Shown here: positions 17,248 through 26,677 of the stretch, one piece after another
Layout of the letters: the number at the start of each line of letters is the position of its first letter
Numbering within the stretch: the first letter of the stretch is position 1
Source: Zavarzinella sp.
GTDB lineage: Bacteria > Planctomycetota > Planctomycetia > Gemmatales > Gemmataceae
Direction: 5' to 3'
Length of the DNA: 64,000 bases
Assembly: GCA_041399155.1 (NCBI GenBank)
Contig: JAWKTI010000006.1
Coordinates: 62,001 to 126,000 of the forward strand
Position numbers and translations under genes: made by a program
The notes under the pieces: generated by a model
What the model saw: only the letters and a program-made list of their open reading frames with translations
Database searches by the model: none
Told to the model about the DNA's origin: nothing

Positions 17248-17649
17248 ATGTATCGAATCACTTTCCTGGTGCTGCTTTGTACCTGCGGGCTGAATTTTGG
17301 TGCGGAACCTAAAACAACGGAATTACAAGGAATCTGGAAAGTCACCCACGGCGTGGGGCCAGACGGGGCAGAATTACCGAAAGCCGCCCTGGAAAAAGCC
17401 CGCCTGACGTTTGATAAGAACCTGTTTATCTTTCAGGGTGGGCCGATTCTGATGCAGACAACCTTTGAGGCAGATGAGAGCCGCAAGGAAATTGACCTGG
17501 CACCACCGAAAGGGGAAGTTGCCACGTTACGTGGGATCTACCGATTGAATGGCAACAAATTAACCCTCACCCTGAGTGCCGGCAAAGACCGCCCCACACA
17601 ACTGATTATCCAGCCAGGCGTGATGGTGCTGGAAATGATCCGCGATTAG
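17248..17649 (+). CDS. Secreted TIGR03067-like protein
   Basis: A 133-residue protein with a signal peptide (MYRITFLVLLCTCGLNFGAE) and a small beta-barrel core. It contains ELQGIWKVTHGVGPDGAELP, LTFDKNLFIFQGG and RGIYRLNGNKLTLTLSAGKDRP, the pattern of the planctomycete TIGR03067 domain, which looks lipocalin-like. Such proteins occur in many copies in this group; ligand and role are unknown. It is transcribed away from proC and stands alone. Confidence 0.75.
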   Translation: MYRITFLVLLCTCGLNFGAEPKTTELQGIWKVTHGVGPDGAELPKAALEKARLTFDKNLFIFQGGPILMQTTFEADESRKEIDLAPPKGEVATLRGIYRLNGNKLTLTLSAGKDRPTQLIIQPGVMVLEMIRD

Positions 17650-17747
17650 CCAACTTACAGGTTAAGCAATTGTCCATTCCTTGCTGGAGAGTGGTGGCGA
17701 AGCCATGGCGGGGTTCAGAAAATACAGCTGACTACAATCGGCGTACG

Positions 17748-18158
17748 CTAAGAGCGGCTGAGTTCACGTTCGAAGTCGTTGAGCGCCTCCACAAAGTAAG
17801 CAACTGCGCGTTCACGGTAACGCCACGGCATCACAAAGCCTGGCAATCGACTGAGCAAGTGACGGTTCGGACCCATCCCGCTAGCCCGTTCGGCGGATAA
17901 ACGCCTCGTTGTCGGAAGCAGTTTCTTCCCCAGCACCTCGATTGCGACCCGCATTTCCGCCAATGAGCTGAAGAAAAAAGTGAAGTTACGATACTCAACG
18001 AAAAAAAGCGGAAAACCTTTCCCGGGAACTACCGCCTCCAACGGCGGTTCGAAGATCTCGCTTTCATACCACGGCCTTCCGTCCGCTTCGCGATGGACCC
18101 AAAACGTCATTGGGCTATGCGTGCGTGTCGGTCGATACTCGATCCAATAACGTTTCAT
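17748..18158 (-). CDS. Hypothetical protein
   Basis: A 136-residue protein that starts MKRYWIEYRPTRTHSPMTFWVHREADGRPWY. It is rich in aromatic and Arg residues and has no signal peptide. A central FFVEYRNFTFFFSSLAEMRVAIEVLGKK suggests an alpha/beta fold. No catalytic motif and no family recognised. The start ATG at 18158 is the only sensible one. It lies downstream of the GNAT gene on the same strand, with a gap of about 70 bp. Confidence 0.65.
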   Translation of the reverse strand: MKRYWIEYRPTRTHSPMTFWVHREADGRPWYESEIFEPPLEAVVPGKGFPLFFVEYRNFTFFFSSLAEMRVAIEVLGKKLLPTTRRLSAERASGMGPNRHLLSRLPGFVMPWRYRERAVAYFVEALNDFERELSRS

Positions 18159-18230
18159 CGGTGTGAAAAACTGGTTTGGCGCTTGAGAGGAATCACGGAG
18201 TGAATACCTACTGAATCATGTACCGGAGAA

Positions 18231-18644
18231 TTATAATTCCTGGTCAGCCTTTAATATCCAGGCTCTTGGATTTCTTTCAAACCCAATCTTCTGGTAATAT
18301 TCGTCAGCCAATGGTGCTGCAAGCAGCGTAATGAAACAAGTCTCTTTCAGGCACTGCCTTGTTCGACGGATCAATTCCTTTCCGATCCCCATTCTTTGGT
18401 ATTCCGTGTCTACTGCCAAATCTGCCAGGTATGCTACATATGCGAAATCCGTCAGCGTTCGTGCAATACCAACCAGCCGCCCGTGATCCCATGCTGTCAC
18501 AATCAGATCAGCATTCCGAATCATATCTGCGAAAATCTCGGGCGAATCTACCGGCCGCCTCTCTCCTAACGTCGATTTTCGATAAAGCTCGATCACCAGA
18601 GGCACATCTAACTCTTTCTCGGTCTTGTATTCCACTGCTTTCAT
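18231..18644 (-). CDS. GNAT family N-acetyltransferase
   Basis: A 137-residue acetyltransferase of the GNAT fold. The acetyl-CoA-binding motif A is clear: YLADLAVDTEYQRMGIGKEL, including the Q/RxxGxG/A element, and motif B follows in ADEYYQKIGFERNPRAW. The N-terminal part has LIVTAWDHGRLVGIARTL. The acceptor substrate cannot be told. I chose the ATG at 18644; a TTG four codons upstream is the only extension. Confidence 0.88.
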   Translation of the reverse strand: MKAVEYKTEKELDVPLVIELYRKSTLGERRPVDSPEIFADMIRNADLIVTAWDHGRLVGIARTLTDFAYVAYLADLAVDTEYQRMGIGKELIRRTRQCLKETCFITLLAAPLADEYYQKIGFERNPRAWILKADQEL

Positions 18645-18796
18645 TAATTCCGCCAAACAGGTCCACGATGGAGAAGCGTCTCGGCCTTAGATAAAATTCT
18701 TGCCCCAATCAATTTCTGCGGCCACGGAGTAACATTAATTGATATTTTTCATTACCCTATTGCAAAAGAAATGGATCGTCGATGAGCGAAATTTAC

Positions 18797-19008
18797 TCAC
18801 TTGCCTATTTGCACGGCGGCTTTGGCGGGGGAGCCTGGCACATCGACCAGTTCCAGCGAGACTGGCTGCTGGCGCTTGTTGCGGTTGATCAACACGGTAA
18901 TGGTGTGGACACCCTGTTTCAAGTTCAGGTCCTTCAGTTGGGTGAACAAGACTGGCTGGCCATCGACCAGCAGATCCAGCCCGGTGGGATCATTGAACTT
19001 GAGACCCA
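18797..19008 (-). repeat. Duplicated 3' end of the PVC cytochrome gene (left copy)
   Basis: This 212-bp stretch is nearly identical to 20708-20919, the last 212 bp of the large PVC-type gene. It encodes the same C-terminal residues (LKFNDPTGLDLLVDGQPV ... LVDVPGSPAKAAVQ) but has no coding sequence before it. It lies directly downstream of the papain-like protease gene, so the protease is bracketed by two direct copies. It reads as a 3' fragment left behind by an insertion and is not a gene. Confidence 0.92.
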
Positions 19009-19080
19009 TAGTACTACATGTAGGCATAAATATTTTGTTACTGAGTCGTCAAGACTCCACAGTGATTTTAGCAATTATCA

Positions 19081-20403
19081 TTATTTAGATATGCTATCAA
19101 TTGCACTATTCAACAATCGAATACCTTCTGCTTGAGATACGGCTTTGCCATTTAAATCACATAAATAATAATCTTGGATGTAATACATCACATCATCAAT
19201 GGACACAGCACCTGCTTTGATGTTAAAAAAGCCTCCATTGCCCCAGTTTTTACCCCAGCTATTCTGGACTTCCCAGTAAGTTGCCCCAGGTGTCTTGGGA
19301 CCAGGATCATTGTATCCGACAATCATGACAGCGTGTCCGCCAGTTCTTTTTTCGCCAATACGACCGTAGTAAATACCTCCCGGTCCTTTCGGGAATACAC
19401 TAAAATCTTCATAAACATCATAATCAGCCAGCAAAGGCAAGCCCATTGCAAGCAAACGACGCATTTCAGAAACACCTGTGAAACGGTTAGCTTTAATTTC
19501 AGTTCCGTTACTCGATAATGTGCTATTCTCAAACACCTTTCCAGTTTTGAAAATCTTCCCCCACGACTTGACACGCACTCCGAAATTTTTGTCACCATAT
19601 TTGAATGGGACGGTTTGCGTTTTTGCTAATTCAAGAGCCAATGGAAAATTCCAACCGGTATTATTCCATTCTTTGCTGCCCGGCTTCGGATAACTACCGT
19701 AGGTTTTCACCAAAGTGTCGTATTGCTTGCTTCGCAATTCATAGAGCGCCGCGGCGTCAAACATGTTCATACTCGCCTTGCTGAATTTTGACAAATCCGG
19801 CGAAGGCTTCCCTGAAAGATTTACTTTAAGGTATTGCCGGACAAAGTGAGTACCCAGCGCTGCTGAAGTTGAATAAGCGACGCAAGCAGAAGTGTTCTCC
19901 TGATCACCAACCGGATCGGATAGTAAATTGTATTTTTTGTCAAATATGCTGAAATCCTGAGGTACGCGTCTATCACGTTCTGGTCGAGTCTCTTTCGAAT
20001 AACGAATTACATATTTTGTATTAGAACCTGTCAATGTATTACTGGACTCACCTTCAACAGTTTTCTCATTAATTGTAATCGTTCCAATATGATCATCCTT
20101 TCCTCGCAAACCACCGTCTTTGTCCCATACAAAAATTGAGATGCTTTTTTTTACATTCCAATTGAAACCAGTCATCCAAAATCTTTTACTACCGCTGGGC
20201 GACATCCCTACTTCACCCTTGTTAGGATATCGCAGAACTTTGCCATCTAAACTAACATCAAGATAGATATCATCATCATCGCTTTCGGTTTTGTCAAAAC
20301 ACTGCAGGCCATTCAAATACACGTGGAAATCGCCAAAACAGATTGAGTTAAAAACTACTAGAAATAGTAGACTGTGCAAAGCGATCCATCTGAAATGTAA
20401 CAT
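19081..20403 (-). CDS. Papain-like (C1 family) cysteine peptidase with N-terminal beta domain
   Basis: A 440-residue secreted protease. A signal peptide (MLHFRWIALHSLLFLVVFNSICFG) leads into a beta-sandwich-like region of about 120 residues with acidic DESDDDDIYLDV-type loops. The peptidase domain starts near 145. The oxyanion Gln and nucleophile Cys are in VGDQENTSACVAYSTSAAL, the His in TGGHAVMIVGYNDPG, and the Asn in EVQNSWGKNWGNGGFF. The order C-H-N is standard for papain. Codon use is clearly AT-richer than in the neighbours, and the gene lies between two direct copies of the 3' end of the cytochrome gene, which points to acquisition by insertion. Confidence 0.9.
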   Translation of the reverse strand: MLHFRWIALHSLLFLVVFNSICFGDFHVYLNGLQCFDKTESDDDDIYLDVSLDGKVLRYPNKGEVGMSPSGSKRFWMTGFNWNVKKSISIFVWDKDGGLRGKDDHIGTITINEKTVEGESSNTLTGSNTKYVIRYSKETRPERDRRVPQDFSIFDKKYNLLSDPVGDQENTSACVAYSTSAALGTHFVRQYLKVNLSGKPSPDLSKFSKASMNMFDAAALYELRSKQYDTLVKTYGSYPKPGSKEWNNTGWNFPLALELAKTQTVPFKYGDKNFGVRVKSWGKIFKTGKVFENSTLSSNGTEIKANRFTGVSEMRRLLAMGLPLLADYDVYEDFSVFPKGPGGIYYGRIGEKRTGGHAVMIVGYNDPGPKTPGATYWEVQNSWGKNWGNGGFFNIKAGAVSIDDVMYYIQDYYLCDLNGKAVSQAEGIRLLNSAIDSISK

Positions 20404-20707
20404 GAGCTACTCCAATGGTTAGTGGGTATAGGTCGAACATGCCAACTTCAAGATGATGAAATCCACATGCACAGTTATAGATAAAACTCTAAGCAAATTG
20501 AAGCAATGTGGCTTGTTCAATCATATGAGTTAATTATTTATATCTGAACTGAACTGAGGTTTACCTTACCATGCTTGTGCGAATAAGCAACAATAAAATG
20601 AAAATTATTTTTCAAGTGATCTTACTAAACGCATTTTGATCGCATACATAAGTAACACCAAGCAAAGAATTGATGCTTGCATCAATCTTACTTGAAATAA
20701 TTAACAT
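20404..20707 (-). other. AT-rich upstream region of the inserted protease gene
   Basis: This 304-bp stretch holds no gene. It is low in GC and should carry the protease promoter, although I could not single out a convincing -35/-10 pair. Its right edge abuts the stop codon of the PVC-type gene, so it marks the second junction of the insert. Confidence 0.5.
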
Positions 20708-20919
20708 TCACTTACCCAATTGCACGGCGGCTTTGGCGGGGGAGCCAGGCACATCGACCAGTTCCAGCGAGACTGGCTGCTGGCGCTTGTTGCGGTTGAT
20801 CAACACGGTAATGGTGTGGACACCCTGTTTCAAGTTCAGGTCCTTCAGTTGGGTGAACAAGACTGGCTGGCCATCGACCAGCAGATCCAGCCCGGTGGGA
20901 TCATTGAACTTGAGACCCA
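20708..20919 (-). repeat. Direct repeat, right copy (3' end of PVC gene)
   Basis: The partner of 18797-19008 at an offset of 1911 bp, with only a few mismatches and no length change. The repeat includes the stop codon and stops abruptly at 20919 inside the coding sequence. Confidence 0.92.
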
Positions 20920-23900
20920 CCGATCCTGCCGTGGTGACATCAACTCTGGTGCTGATGACACTCATTGGGTCGTTGCCATTCCAGACCACCAGTTTTGGCA
21001 GTGCATCCAGTGGTAATTCTCCACGCACCTGGGAATAGGTGCTGTTCCAGACATACAAATCGGGATTTTCCCCGGCATCGGTTAACCGGGTCCTGCGGGT
21101 GCGGTGCAGGTTCTCTGGTGTTGCCTGCAACACTTTCCAGGTGCGGAAATACCGCGTCTTGTCCGGTGCGTAAGGCCCACCTACTTTGCCAAGTTCGGAG
21201 AGAAACTTCACTAAATCGACAAATTCAGCCCGCGTCAGTTGTTCTGCGAGACCATCAGGCATCAACGAACGCGATTGTTTCACTTCCGCAATGTCATCAT
21301 TCTCGATCACCACTTCCTTATCTTCTTCGGTGCGAAGATACAATTTGCCGTTGGCTTCTTTGGTTTTAATCCCCACAATGGCCTTTCCGGACAGCAGTTC
21401 CACACGGACGGCGTGGTAGCCTTCTTTCACCGCTTTCACCGGGCTGATAATGCTTTCCACCAGATAATCCACCTGAGCACTGGCACCAATGCTGGACATA
21501 TCCGGCCCTACAGCGCCTCCGGCACCTGCAATGGCGTGGCAGGTCATGCAGTTCAGCTCCGCCCGACGATAGATCTGTTCGCCACGCTGGGCGTTGCCGG
21601 ATTTCAGAACATCTTCCACGTAACTCTTTAGTTCATCGGCAGTTAGGGTAGTTTTTGGCTCTGCCAGCTTGCCCGCTTTGGTTAATGCCGCCACCAGGCT
21701 CTGTGCGTCTGGCCCACCGGCACGTGCAACCCGCAGGCCAATGCGGGCGACATCGGGTGCCACGCTGATGTTGTTTACGGTGCCTGCCAGTTGATTAGAC
21801 GCACCCCGCCTGCTGACGAAGGCACGAAACAGATCGGCATCCAACTGTTCCGGTGTTATCTGACTGAGTAAGCCACTGGCATGTTTTGCCGCCAGTTGTG
21901 GGGCCACCGCAGCCAGTTGCGTGATGGCATCCTGCCGCACCAGGGTGGGGGCGTTTTCGGCCAGCGTTTCCACCAACTTACGACCTACCGGCGGATTTTG
22001 ACGTAACAATGCACCGAAAGCGGCCTTACGATAGTCCGAAGTGGTTTCTTTCTTCACTTGTGCCTCTACTTGGGGCAGCAGAAACTTGCTGTTCAGCAAT
22101 CCCGCTAACCGCAACGCCTGAACAGCCACACCCACCCGTTCAGTGGGGGTGCAAAGTTCCTGCAACTGCTTTTCAGATGCGTTCCAGCGAACTTTTCGCT
22201 GCTCGGTGGTATCAGCCAGTTTGGCCAGCAGGGCTTCCTTCTCTTCCAGTGAAGTGGTTCTGTTCACCCGATCAAAGACCATTTCCAGTTCTTTACTGCC
22301 CCCCACATCGGCCACCAGTCGCCACACTTCCAGTTGCTGATCAGCAGGAATACGATCGGTGGTCAGAAGTTGGGTTAAACTGCCGGCAGTTTTACGGCTG
22401 GTGGTTGCCTGCAATGCGAACACCAGGTGGCGGGCATTTTTCGCCAGTGGCAGCTCGTTGGCTTCAAACTTGGCCAGCCAGTATGGTTCTAATTCCCGCA
22501 CGGTCAGCCAGAGTGCCATTTCCAGAAAGCGATCCATTGGGGCATCAAGTGCCTGCAAAGCGACGGTCAGTGCTTCTGCCTGTGGGATTCTGGCTAACGC
22601 CCGCACCGCTTCCATTCGCACTCGTGGGTATGGATCGGTGATGGCTTTTTTCAGCCAGGCAAAAGCATCCTGATACATAATGGTGGTGTGGGACAGGATG
22701 CGAACGCCAGCCGCACGGATACGGGGATCGGTGCTGGCTAGAACTGATTTGAGCAGTTCTGTGTGAAAAACATTTAATGATTGCAGAACCCACATCGCTT
22801 CCAGGCGTGCCTGATCGCCACTGGCGTCCGGTTTCACGGTGTTGAGCCAGCGATGCAGGTCGGGAACGATCTCTTTCCCACGTTCCTGCAGCACGCGACG
22901 GGCCTGTTCGCGGGTGTGCATTTCTGGTGCCTGGAGTCGTTTCACCAGTTCTGCGGTGGGCATCTGCTGCAGATTTTCTGGCTTTACCAATGGACGATTT
23001 TTGAATGTAACTTTCCAGATTCGTCCGTGCGTATGATCGCGGCGAGGATCGCGAAAATCCACTTCACCATGCTGAATAATCGGGTTGTACCAATCGGCAA
23101 TGTACAAGGCACCGTCTGGCCCCATCTTCACATCAATAGGGCGGAAAGCACCGTGATTCGTTTTAATGATTTCGGTCATTTCCCGACTGGCATAGCCGCT
23201 GCCATCATCGGAAAGTTTGAAACGGCAGACGCGGTGGCCTCGGAAGTCATTGGTAATCAGATCGCCCTGCCAGTCGTCCGGGAAGTGGCGTCCGGTCACC
23301 ATTTCCAGCCCACAATACTTGGGGCTGCCTGGGTTCAATCCTTTCAGAATGCGTGGGGCATCGACTGCAGTAATATAAGCGGCACCTGGAACGCCATAAT
23401 TAATCCCTTCGCCACCGGCACCATCGGTAATAAATGATTGTCCATACGGATCCCAGTGGTGGCCCCACGAATTGACAAAGCCACGCACAAAGACTTCCAT
23501 ATTCAGCGATTTGGGTTGAAAACGCCAGATTCCCCCACCGTTGAGGCGTTTAACACCGTGTGGCGTTTCCACGTGGGAGTGAATATAGATCGATTGGTTG
23601 AAATAAAACGCACCATCAGGTCCCCAGCGAAACGTGTGAATAATGTGGTGCGTGTCTTCCGTGCCAAACCCAGACAAGACAACACGGCTTTTTGTAGCCT
23701 TTTCGCCCGGTTTTCCTTCCTGAAAATGCACAATTTCGGTGCTGTTGGCCACATAAGCCCCACCATCGCCCGGCAGCACACCGGTTGGAATCAGCAGGCC
23801 ATCAGCAAAGACGGTGGTTTTATCGGCCACGCCATCTTTGTTGGTGTCTTCAAGGATGAGAATTTTATCATTTGCTTTCTGGCCGGGCTGGATTTGTGGG

Positions 23901-24133
23901 TAAACTTCGCTGGATGCCACCCACAGACGGCCCTGGGGATCGAAATTCATCTGGATCGGCTTTGCCAACAGTGGGTCTGCTGCGTAGAGCGATACTTCCA
24001 GTCCTTCACCCAGAATAAAGCTTTTGCGTTCAATTTCCGGATCAGGATTCGGCACGGTGGCTTTTGCCTGTCCAAAAATGGCAGGTGTCAGCCCCAACAA
24101 TAATAAATATGCGTAACAATATTTCCAATTCAT
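20708..24133 (-). CDS. PVC-type membrane-bound dehydrogenase with HEAT repeats and c-type heme site
   Basis: A 1141-residue secreted protein. A signal peptide (MNWKYCYAYLLLLGLTPAIFGQ) is followed by a beta-propeller glucose/sorbosone dehydrogenase-like domain (about 35-380; FILGEGLEVSLYAADPLLAKP, MGPDGALYIADWYNPI). Then come HEAT-like helices (about 400-850) and a C-terminal heme-binding part with CMTCHAIAGAGGAVGPD, one CxxCH c-type heme motif. This is the TIGR02604 plus TIGR02603 layout, greatly expanded in planctomycetes and thought to oxidise sugars or polyols in the periplasm. The last 212 bp are duplicated at 18797-19008. Substrate unknown. Confidence 0.93.
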   Translation of the reverse strand: MNWKYCYAYLLLLGLTPAIFGQAKATVPNPDPEIERKSFILGEGLEVSLYAADPLLAKPIQMNFDPQGRLWVASSEVYPQIQPGQKANDKILILEDTNKDGVADKTTVFADGLLIPTGVLPGDGGAYVANSTEIVHFQEGKPGEKATKSRVVLSGFGTEDTHHIIHTFRWGPDGAFYFNQSIYIHSHVETPHGVKRLNGGGIWRFQPKSLNMEVFVRGFVNSWGHHWDPYGQSFITDGAGGEGINYGVPGAAYITAVDAPRILKGLNPGSPKYCGLEMVTGRHFPDDWQGDLITNDFRGHRVCRFKLSDDGSGYASREMTEIIKTNHGAFRPIDVKMGPDGALYIADWYNPIIQHGEVDFRDPRRDHTHGRIWKVTFKNRPLVKPENLQQMPTAELVKRLQAPEMHTREQARRVLQERGKEIVPDLHRWLNTVKPDASGDQARLEAMWVLQSLNVFHTELLKSVLASTDPRIRAAGVRILSHTTIMYQDAFAWLKKAITDPYPRVRMEAVRALARIPQAEALTVALQALDAPMDRFLEMALWLTVRELEPYWLAKFEANELPLAKNARHLVFALQATTSRKTAGSLTQLLTTDRIPADQQLEVWRLVADVGGSKELEMVFDRVNRTTSLEEKEALLAKLADTTEQRKVRWNASEKQLQELCTPTERVGVAVQALRLAGLLNSKFLLPQVEAQVKKETTSDYRKAAFGALLRQNPPVGRKLVETLAENAPTLVRQDAITQLAAVAPQLAAKHASGLLSQITPEQLDADLFRAFVSRRGASNQLAGTVNNISVAPDVARIGLRVARAGGPDAQSLVAALTKAGKLAEPKTTLTADELKSYVEDVLKSGNAQRGEQIYRRAELNCMTCHAIAGAGGAVGPDMSSIGASAQVDYLVESIISPVKAVKEGYHAVRVELLSGKAIVGIKTKEANGKLYLRTEEDKEVVIENDDIAEVKQSRSLMPDGLAEQLTRAEFVDLVKFLSELGKVGGPYAPDKTRYFRTWKVLQATPENLHRTRRTRLTDAGENPDLYVWNSTYSQVRGELPLDALPKLVVWNGNDPMSVISTRVDVTTAGSVGLKFNDPTGLDLLVDGQPVLFTQLKDLNLKQGVHTITVLINRNKRQQPVSLELVDVPGSPAKAAVQLGK

Positions 24134-24209
24134 GGAGAGTTCTCAATTCGGGTCGAAACAATGGTCGGTAATAGGGGCCAAATAGTCTAATATTCGTATG
24201 TGTATCAGT

Positions 24210-24225
24210 GTTCCACGTGGAACAT
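24210..24225. promoter_or_regulatory. parS: parS centromere site (ParB binding)
   Basis: TGTTCCACGTGGAACA is a perfect 16-bp palindrome and fits the bacterial parS consensus TGTTnCACGTGnAACA at all fixed positions. It lies in the gap between two minus-strand genes, not inside a coding region. ParB-CTP clamps load at such sites and act in chromosome segregation; in most bacteria the sites cluster near the replication origin. No parA, parB or dnaA gene is in this window. Confidence 0.85.
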
Positions 24226-24260
24226 TTTCAATATTCGTGCAAGCATCAGATCGATGTGAC

Positions 24261-25160
24261 TTACTTTTTCAGTGCTGCCACAATTTTTTGTTCCACTGCC
24301 GCAATCAGTGGGTCAAATTCCACAATTTCTTTGGCATTGCGGCCTTGTTCGTGCCTGCGGAAGCCAAACAGGTAGGGTTCGTTCTGTGGTCGCCAGCGAT
24401 GAAAGTAGAGTTCATTTTTTTCAACCACCAGCTTCCGCACCTCATCCCACTGTGCGGAGTAACCATCGTTATTGGCAATCCCCAGCACATTCAACCATGC
24501 CGACGTGGTGATTTCATAACCAGTTTCCGATAAATGAATGCTGTTATCGGTGGCATTCACCACACCACTGGCAAGTTCCCCACCCAGTTGGGTGAAGAGG
24601 TCTGCCACAACCAGCTTTCGTTGTTTGGCTAATTCCCGAATTGCTTTGGCATAGATTGCTTTGTTCTTGTTCTGCGTTTTCGCCAGTTCTGCAAATTGCC
24701 CTTTCGTCTCACTTGGGCAGGGAGTCATCAGAACTACCTTCGCTTTTGCGGGTGCCAGTTCATCGAGCAGTTTGTTGTAAGTTTCGAGAAAGGGGTTCAG
24801 GCCCGCTTCCCCAGCAAAAGAATCGTTGTTTCCATAGGCAATCAGAATCACCGTGGGCTTTTCTGCCAGCGTCAGTTCCACCAGGCGACGACGGCCAATG
24901 TTCTGATCGTTATGTTCGAAGCGTCGGCGGGCATGACCAGTAATATCATCGCCACTCCAGCCGAGATTACGAAACTGAATCCCGGGATAACGCACCGTCA
25001 GTGCGGTTTCCCAGTAACCGTATTTCTGTTCCCGTTCGATCAGAGTGCTGCCAATCAGCACTACTTTATCTTTGGGAGAGAACAGGTCCGCACCAGATGC
25101 ACCGCCCGGAAGCAGAAAACAAGACAACAAAAACCAGCACAAACAACGCATTGATGGCAT
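24261..25160 (-). CDS. SGNH/GDSL family hydrolase, secreted
   Basis: A 299-residue protein with a signal peptide (MPSMRCLCWFLLSCFLLPGGASGA). SGNH blocks are visible: VVLIGSTLIER in place of block I GDS, FRNLGWSGDDITG (block II Gly), ILIAYGNNDSFAG (block III Asn) and NSIHLSETGY (block V, with the Ser/His pair in altered form). The first block has GST in place of GDS, so the nucleophile is still Ser. This subfamily is often next to PVC-type cytochromes, as here, and may de-esterify carbohydrates. The start could be the ATG at 25160 or three codons later. Confidence 0.82.
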   Translation of the reverse strand: MPSMRCLCWFLLSCFLLPGGASGADLFSPKDKVVLIGSTLIEREQKYGYWETALTVRYPGIQFRNLGWSGDDITGHARRRFEHNDQNIGRRRLVELTLAEKPTVILIAYGNNDSFAGEAGLNPFLETYNKLLDELAPAKAKVVLMTPCPSETKGQFAELAKTQNKNKAIYAKAIRELAKQRKLVVADLFTQLGGELASGVVNATDNSIHLSETGYEITTSAWLNVLGIANNDGYSAQWDEVRKLVVEKNELYFHRWRPQNEPYLFGFRRHEQGRNAKEIVEFDPLIAAVEQKIVAALKK

Positions 25161-25421
25161 CCTGAGAGATTTCGGATCAATTTTCAGAAGGATGCCTGTC
25201 AGCACCCCACCTACATGCTAACCGCTTTCGAAGAAAAATGCCAACGTTTAGTTGTTCAATTCGATGAGATGGGAAGGGCGCAGGTGGATTACCAGTTAGA
25301 TGACTTGTGCCAAAAAAATCCGCGATTTGTTGACACGTAAGCTATTTGGCGACAATCGGCGATTAAATGACAGGTGAGTTAATGTTACATCATTAATCTG
25401 CATATCATACAAAAATGCTTT

Positions 25422-26438
25422 TTACGCAGTAATTTCAATTTCGCGTTTTTCTCGAGCCGAGTGTAGCAGTGCGTCCATCACTCGTAACGATTTCACTGCT
25501 TCCATCGGTGAGGGTGTCGGTTCACGATTTTCCCGAATTGCGGTGGCAAATTCGGTCAGCATATTCACCATCTGATCCGCACCCGGATTGGGATGGTTTT
25601 CCGATGTAAATTCAAACCCACCTGGGTTGCGGATGATGTTGAAATCTGCTGCATCGTCGGTGGGGATCCACATGTCGGGAAGGCTGATCACTCCAGTACT
25701 TCCGACAATTTCCATATTCATGCGCAGTGGGCGGGCAAAACCACAATCAAACTGGGCAGTGCGACCATCGGCAAAGGTCAGCACACCGCACATATCGACA
25801 TCCACATCGTTAAACCAGTTGGCACGTGCCCACACACTGACCGGTTCCGCCTGCATTGCCCAACGGATGCCATAAATGCAATAACAGCCCACATCACCGA
25901 GGCCACCGCCAGCCATTTCGGGCTGCAGGCGGATTTCGCTGGTTTTGAGTTCTTCCATCATAAACGTGAACGATGTGACGGTGCGCAGCACCTGTCCGAT
26001 ACTGCCCTGATCGATCATCGCCCGCATTTTTTTCGTGCGTGGGTGGTGTGGCCACATGAAGCCGTCCATTAACTTCACATTCTTCGTGCGGCAATATTCC
26101 ACTACTTCCAGAGCTTCTGCCGCAGTGGGGCAGAGGGGTTTTTCACAGAGAATATGCTTGCCATGGTCTGCAGCACGTTTCACCCAGTCGCCGTGCAGGG
26201 CATTGGGCAAGGGAATGTAAACTGCTTCAATTTCGGGATCTGCCAGTAAATCTTCGTAACTGCCGTAAGGTTTTGCAATACCCAGCTCTTTGCTGGCTGC
26301 TTTGGCACGTTCCATGGAACGTGAAGCAATCGCCTGTAATTGAATCTGTTCGCACTGATCAAAAGCAGGTTTGAGCCGATGATTGATGCGGGCAACGCCC
26401 AGAATGCCTAATTTGACGGGTTTAAACGCAGTAGTCAT
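25422..26438 (-). CDS. Gfo/Idh/MocA family oxidoreductase
   Basis: A 338-residue NAD(P)-dependent sugar or inositol dehydrogenase-type protein. The Rossmann motif appears as VKLGILGVARINHRLKPA, which has lost part of the usual GxGxxG (GVARIN). The hallmark CEKPLCPTAAEAL and the sugar-domain GDVGCYCIYGIRWAM are present. The altered glycine motif is shared by a subset close to trans-1,2-dihydrobenzene dehydrogenase-like proteins and does not by itself mean loss of function. I chose the ATG at 26438, since the 60 extra residues upstream overlap another small gene. Confidence 0.85.
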   Translation of the reverse strand: MTTAFKPVKLGILGVARINHRLKPAFDQCEQIQLQAIASRSMERAKAASKELGIAKPYGSYEDLLADPEIEAVYIPLPNALHGDWVKRAADHGKHILCEKPLCPTAAEALEVVEYCRTKNVKLMDGFMWPHHPRTKKMRAMIDQGSIGQVLRTVTSFTFMMEELKTSEIRLQPEMAGGGLGDVGCYCIYGIRWAMQAEPVSVWARANWFNDVDVDMCGVLTFADGRTAQFDCGFARPLRMNMEIVGSTGVISLPDMWIPTDDAADFNIIRNPGGFEFTSENHPNPGADQMVNMLTEFATAIRENREPTPSPMEAVKSLRVMDALLHSAREKREIEITA

Positions 26439-26527
26439 GAAACAAATCGCCTGTGGAAAGGACCATATCTGCATGTAGTGTATGCAAAACAGTCCCACCG
26501 TGGGCATGGAAGTACAGTTGGGCCAGG

Positions 26528-26677
26528 TTAATCCTGGGCGGCCATCCACAGCATGTATGCGACGCGTTCCCGCTTGCGACGCATCCGTTGTAACCGGACG
26601 AAAAATGTCCGCTGCCACACCACTGCAATTCCACAGATTGTGGTTAAAGCCAGCATATAAATTATTTCATTCGACAT
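26528..26677 (-). CDS. Small membrane protein, 49 residues
   Basis: An ATG at 26677 is preceded by a GGGGTGG ribosome-binding site and opens a 49-residue frame ending with TAA at 26528. The product has one hydrophobic segment (IIYMLALTTICGIAVVW) and a basic tail (RLQRMRRKRERVAYMLW), so the N-terminus should be outside and the Arg-rich tail inside by the positive-inside rule. It lies about 90 bp upstream of the Gfo/Idh start on the same strand. Function unknown; too short for any family call. Confidence 0.55.
   Translation of the reverse strand: MSNEIIYMLALTTICGIAVVWQRTFFVRLQRMRRKRERVAYMLWMAAQD

Noticed and set aside
23565..23585. Second parS-like site near TTTCCACGTGGGAG
   Set aside because: It lacks the TGTT and AACA ends and lies in a coding region. 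It is only the common CCACGTGG string.
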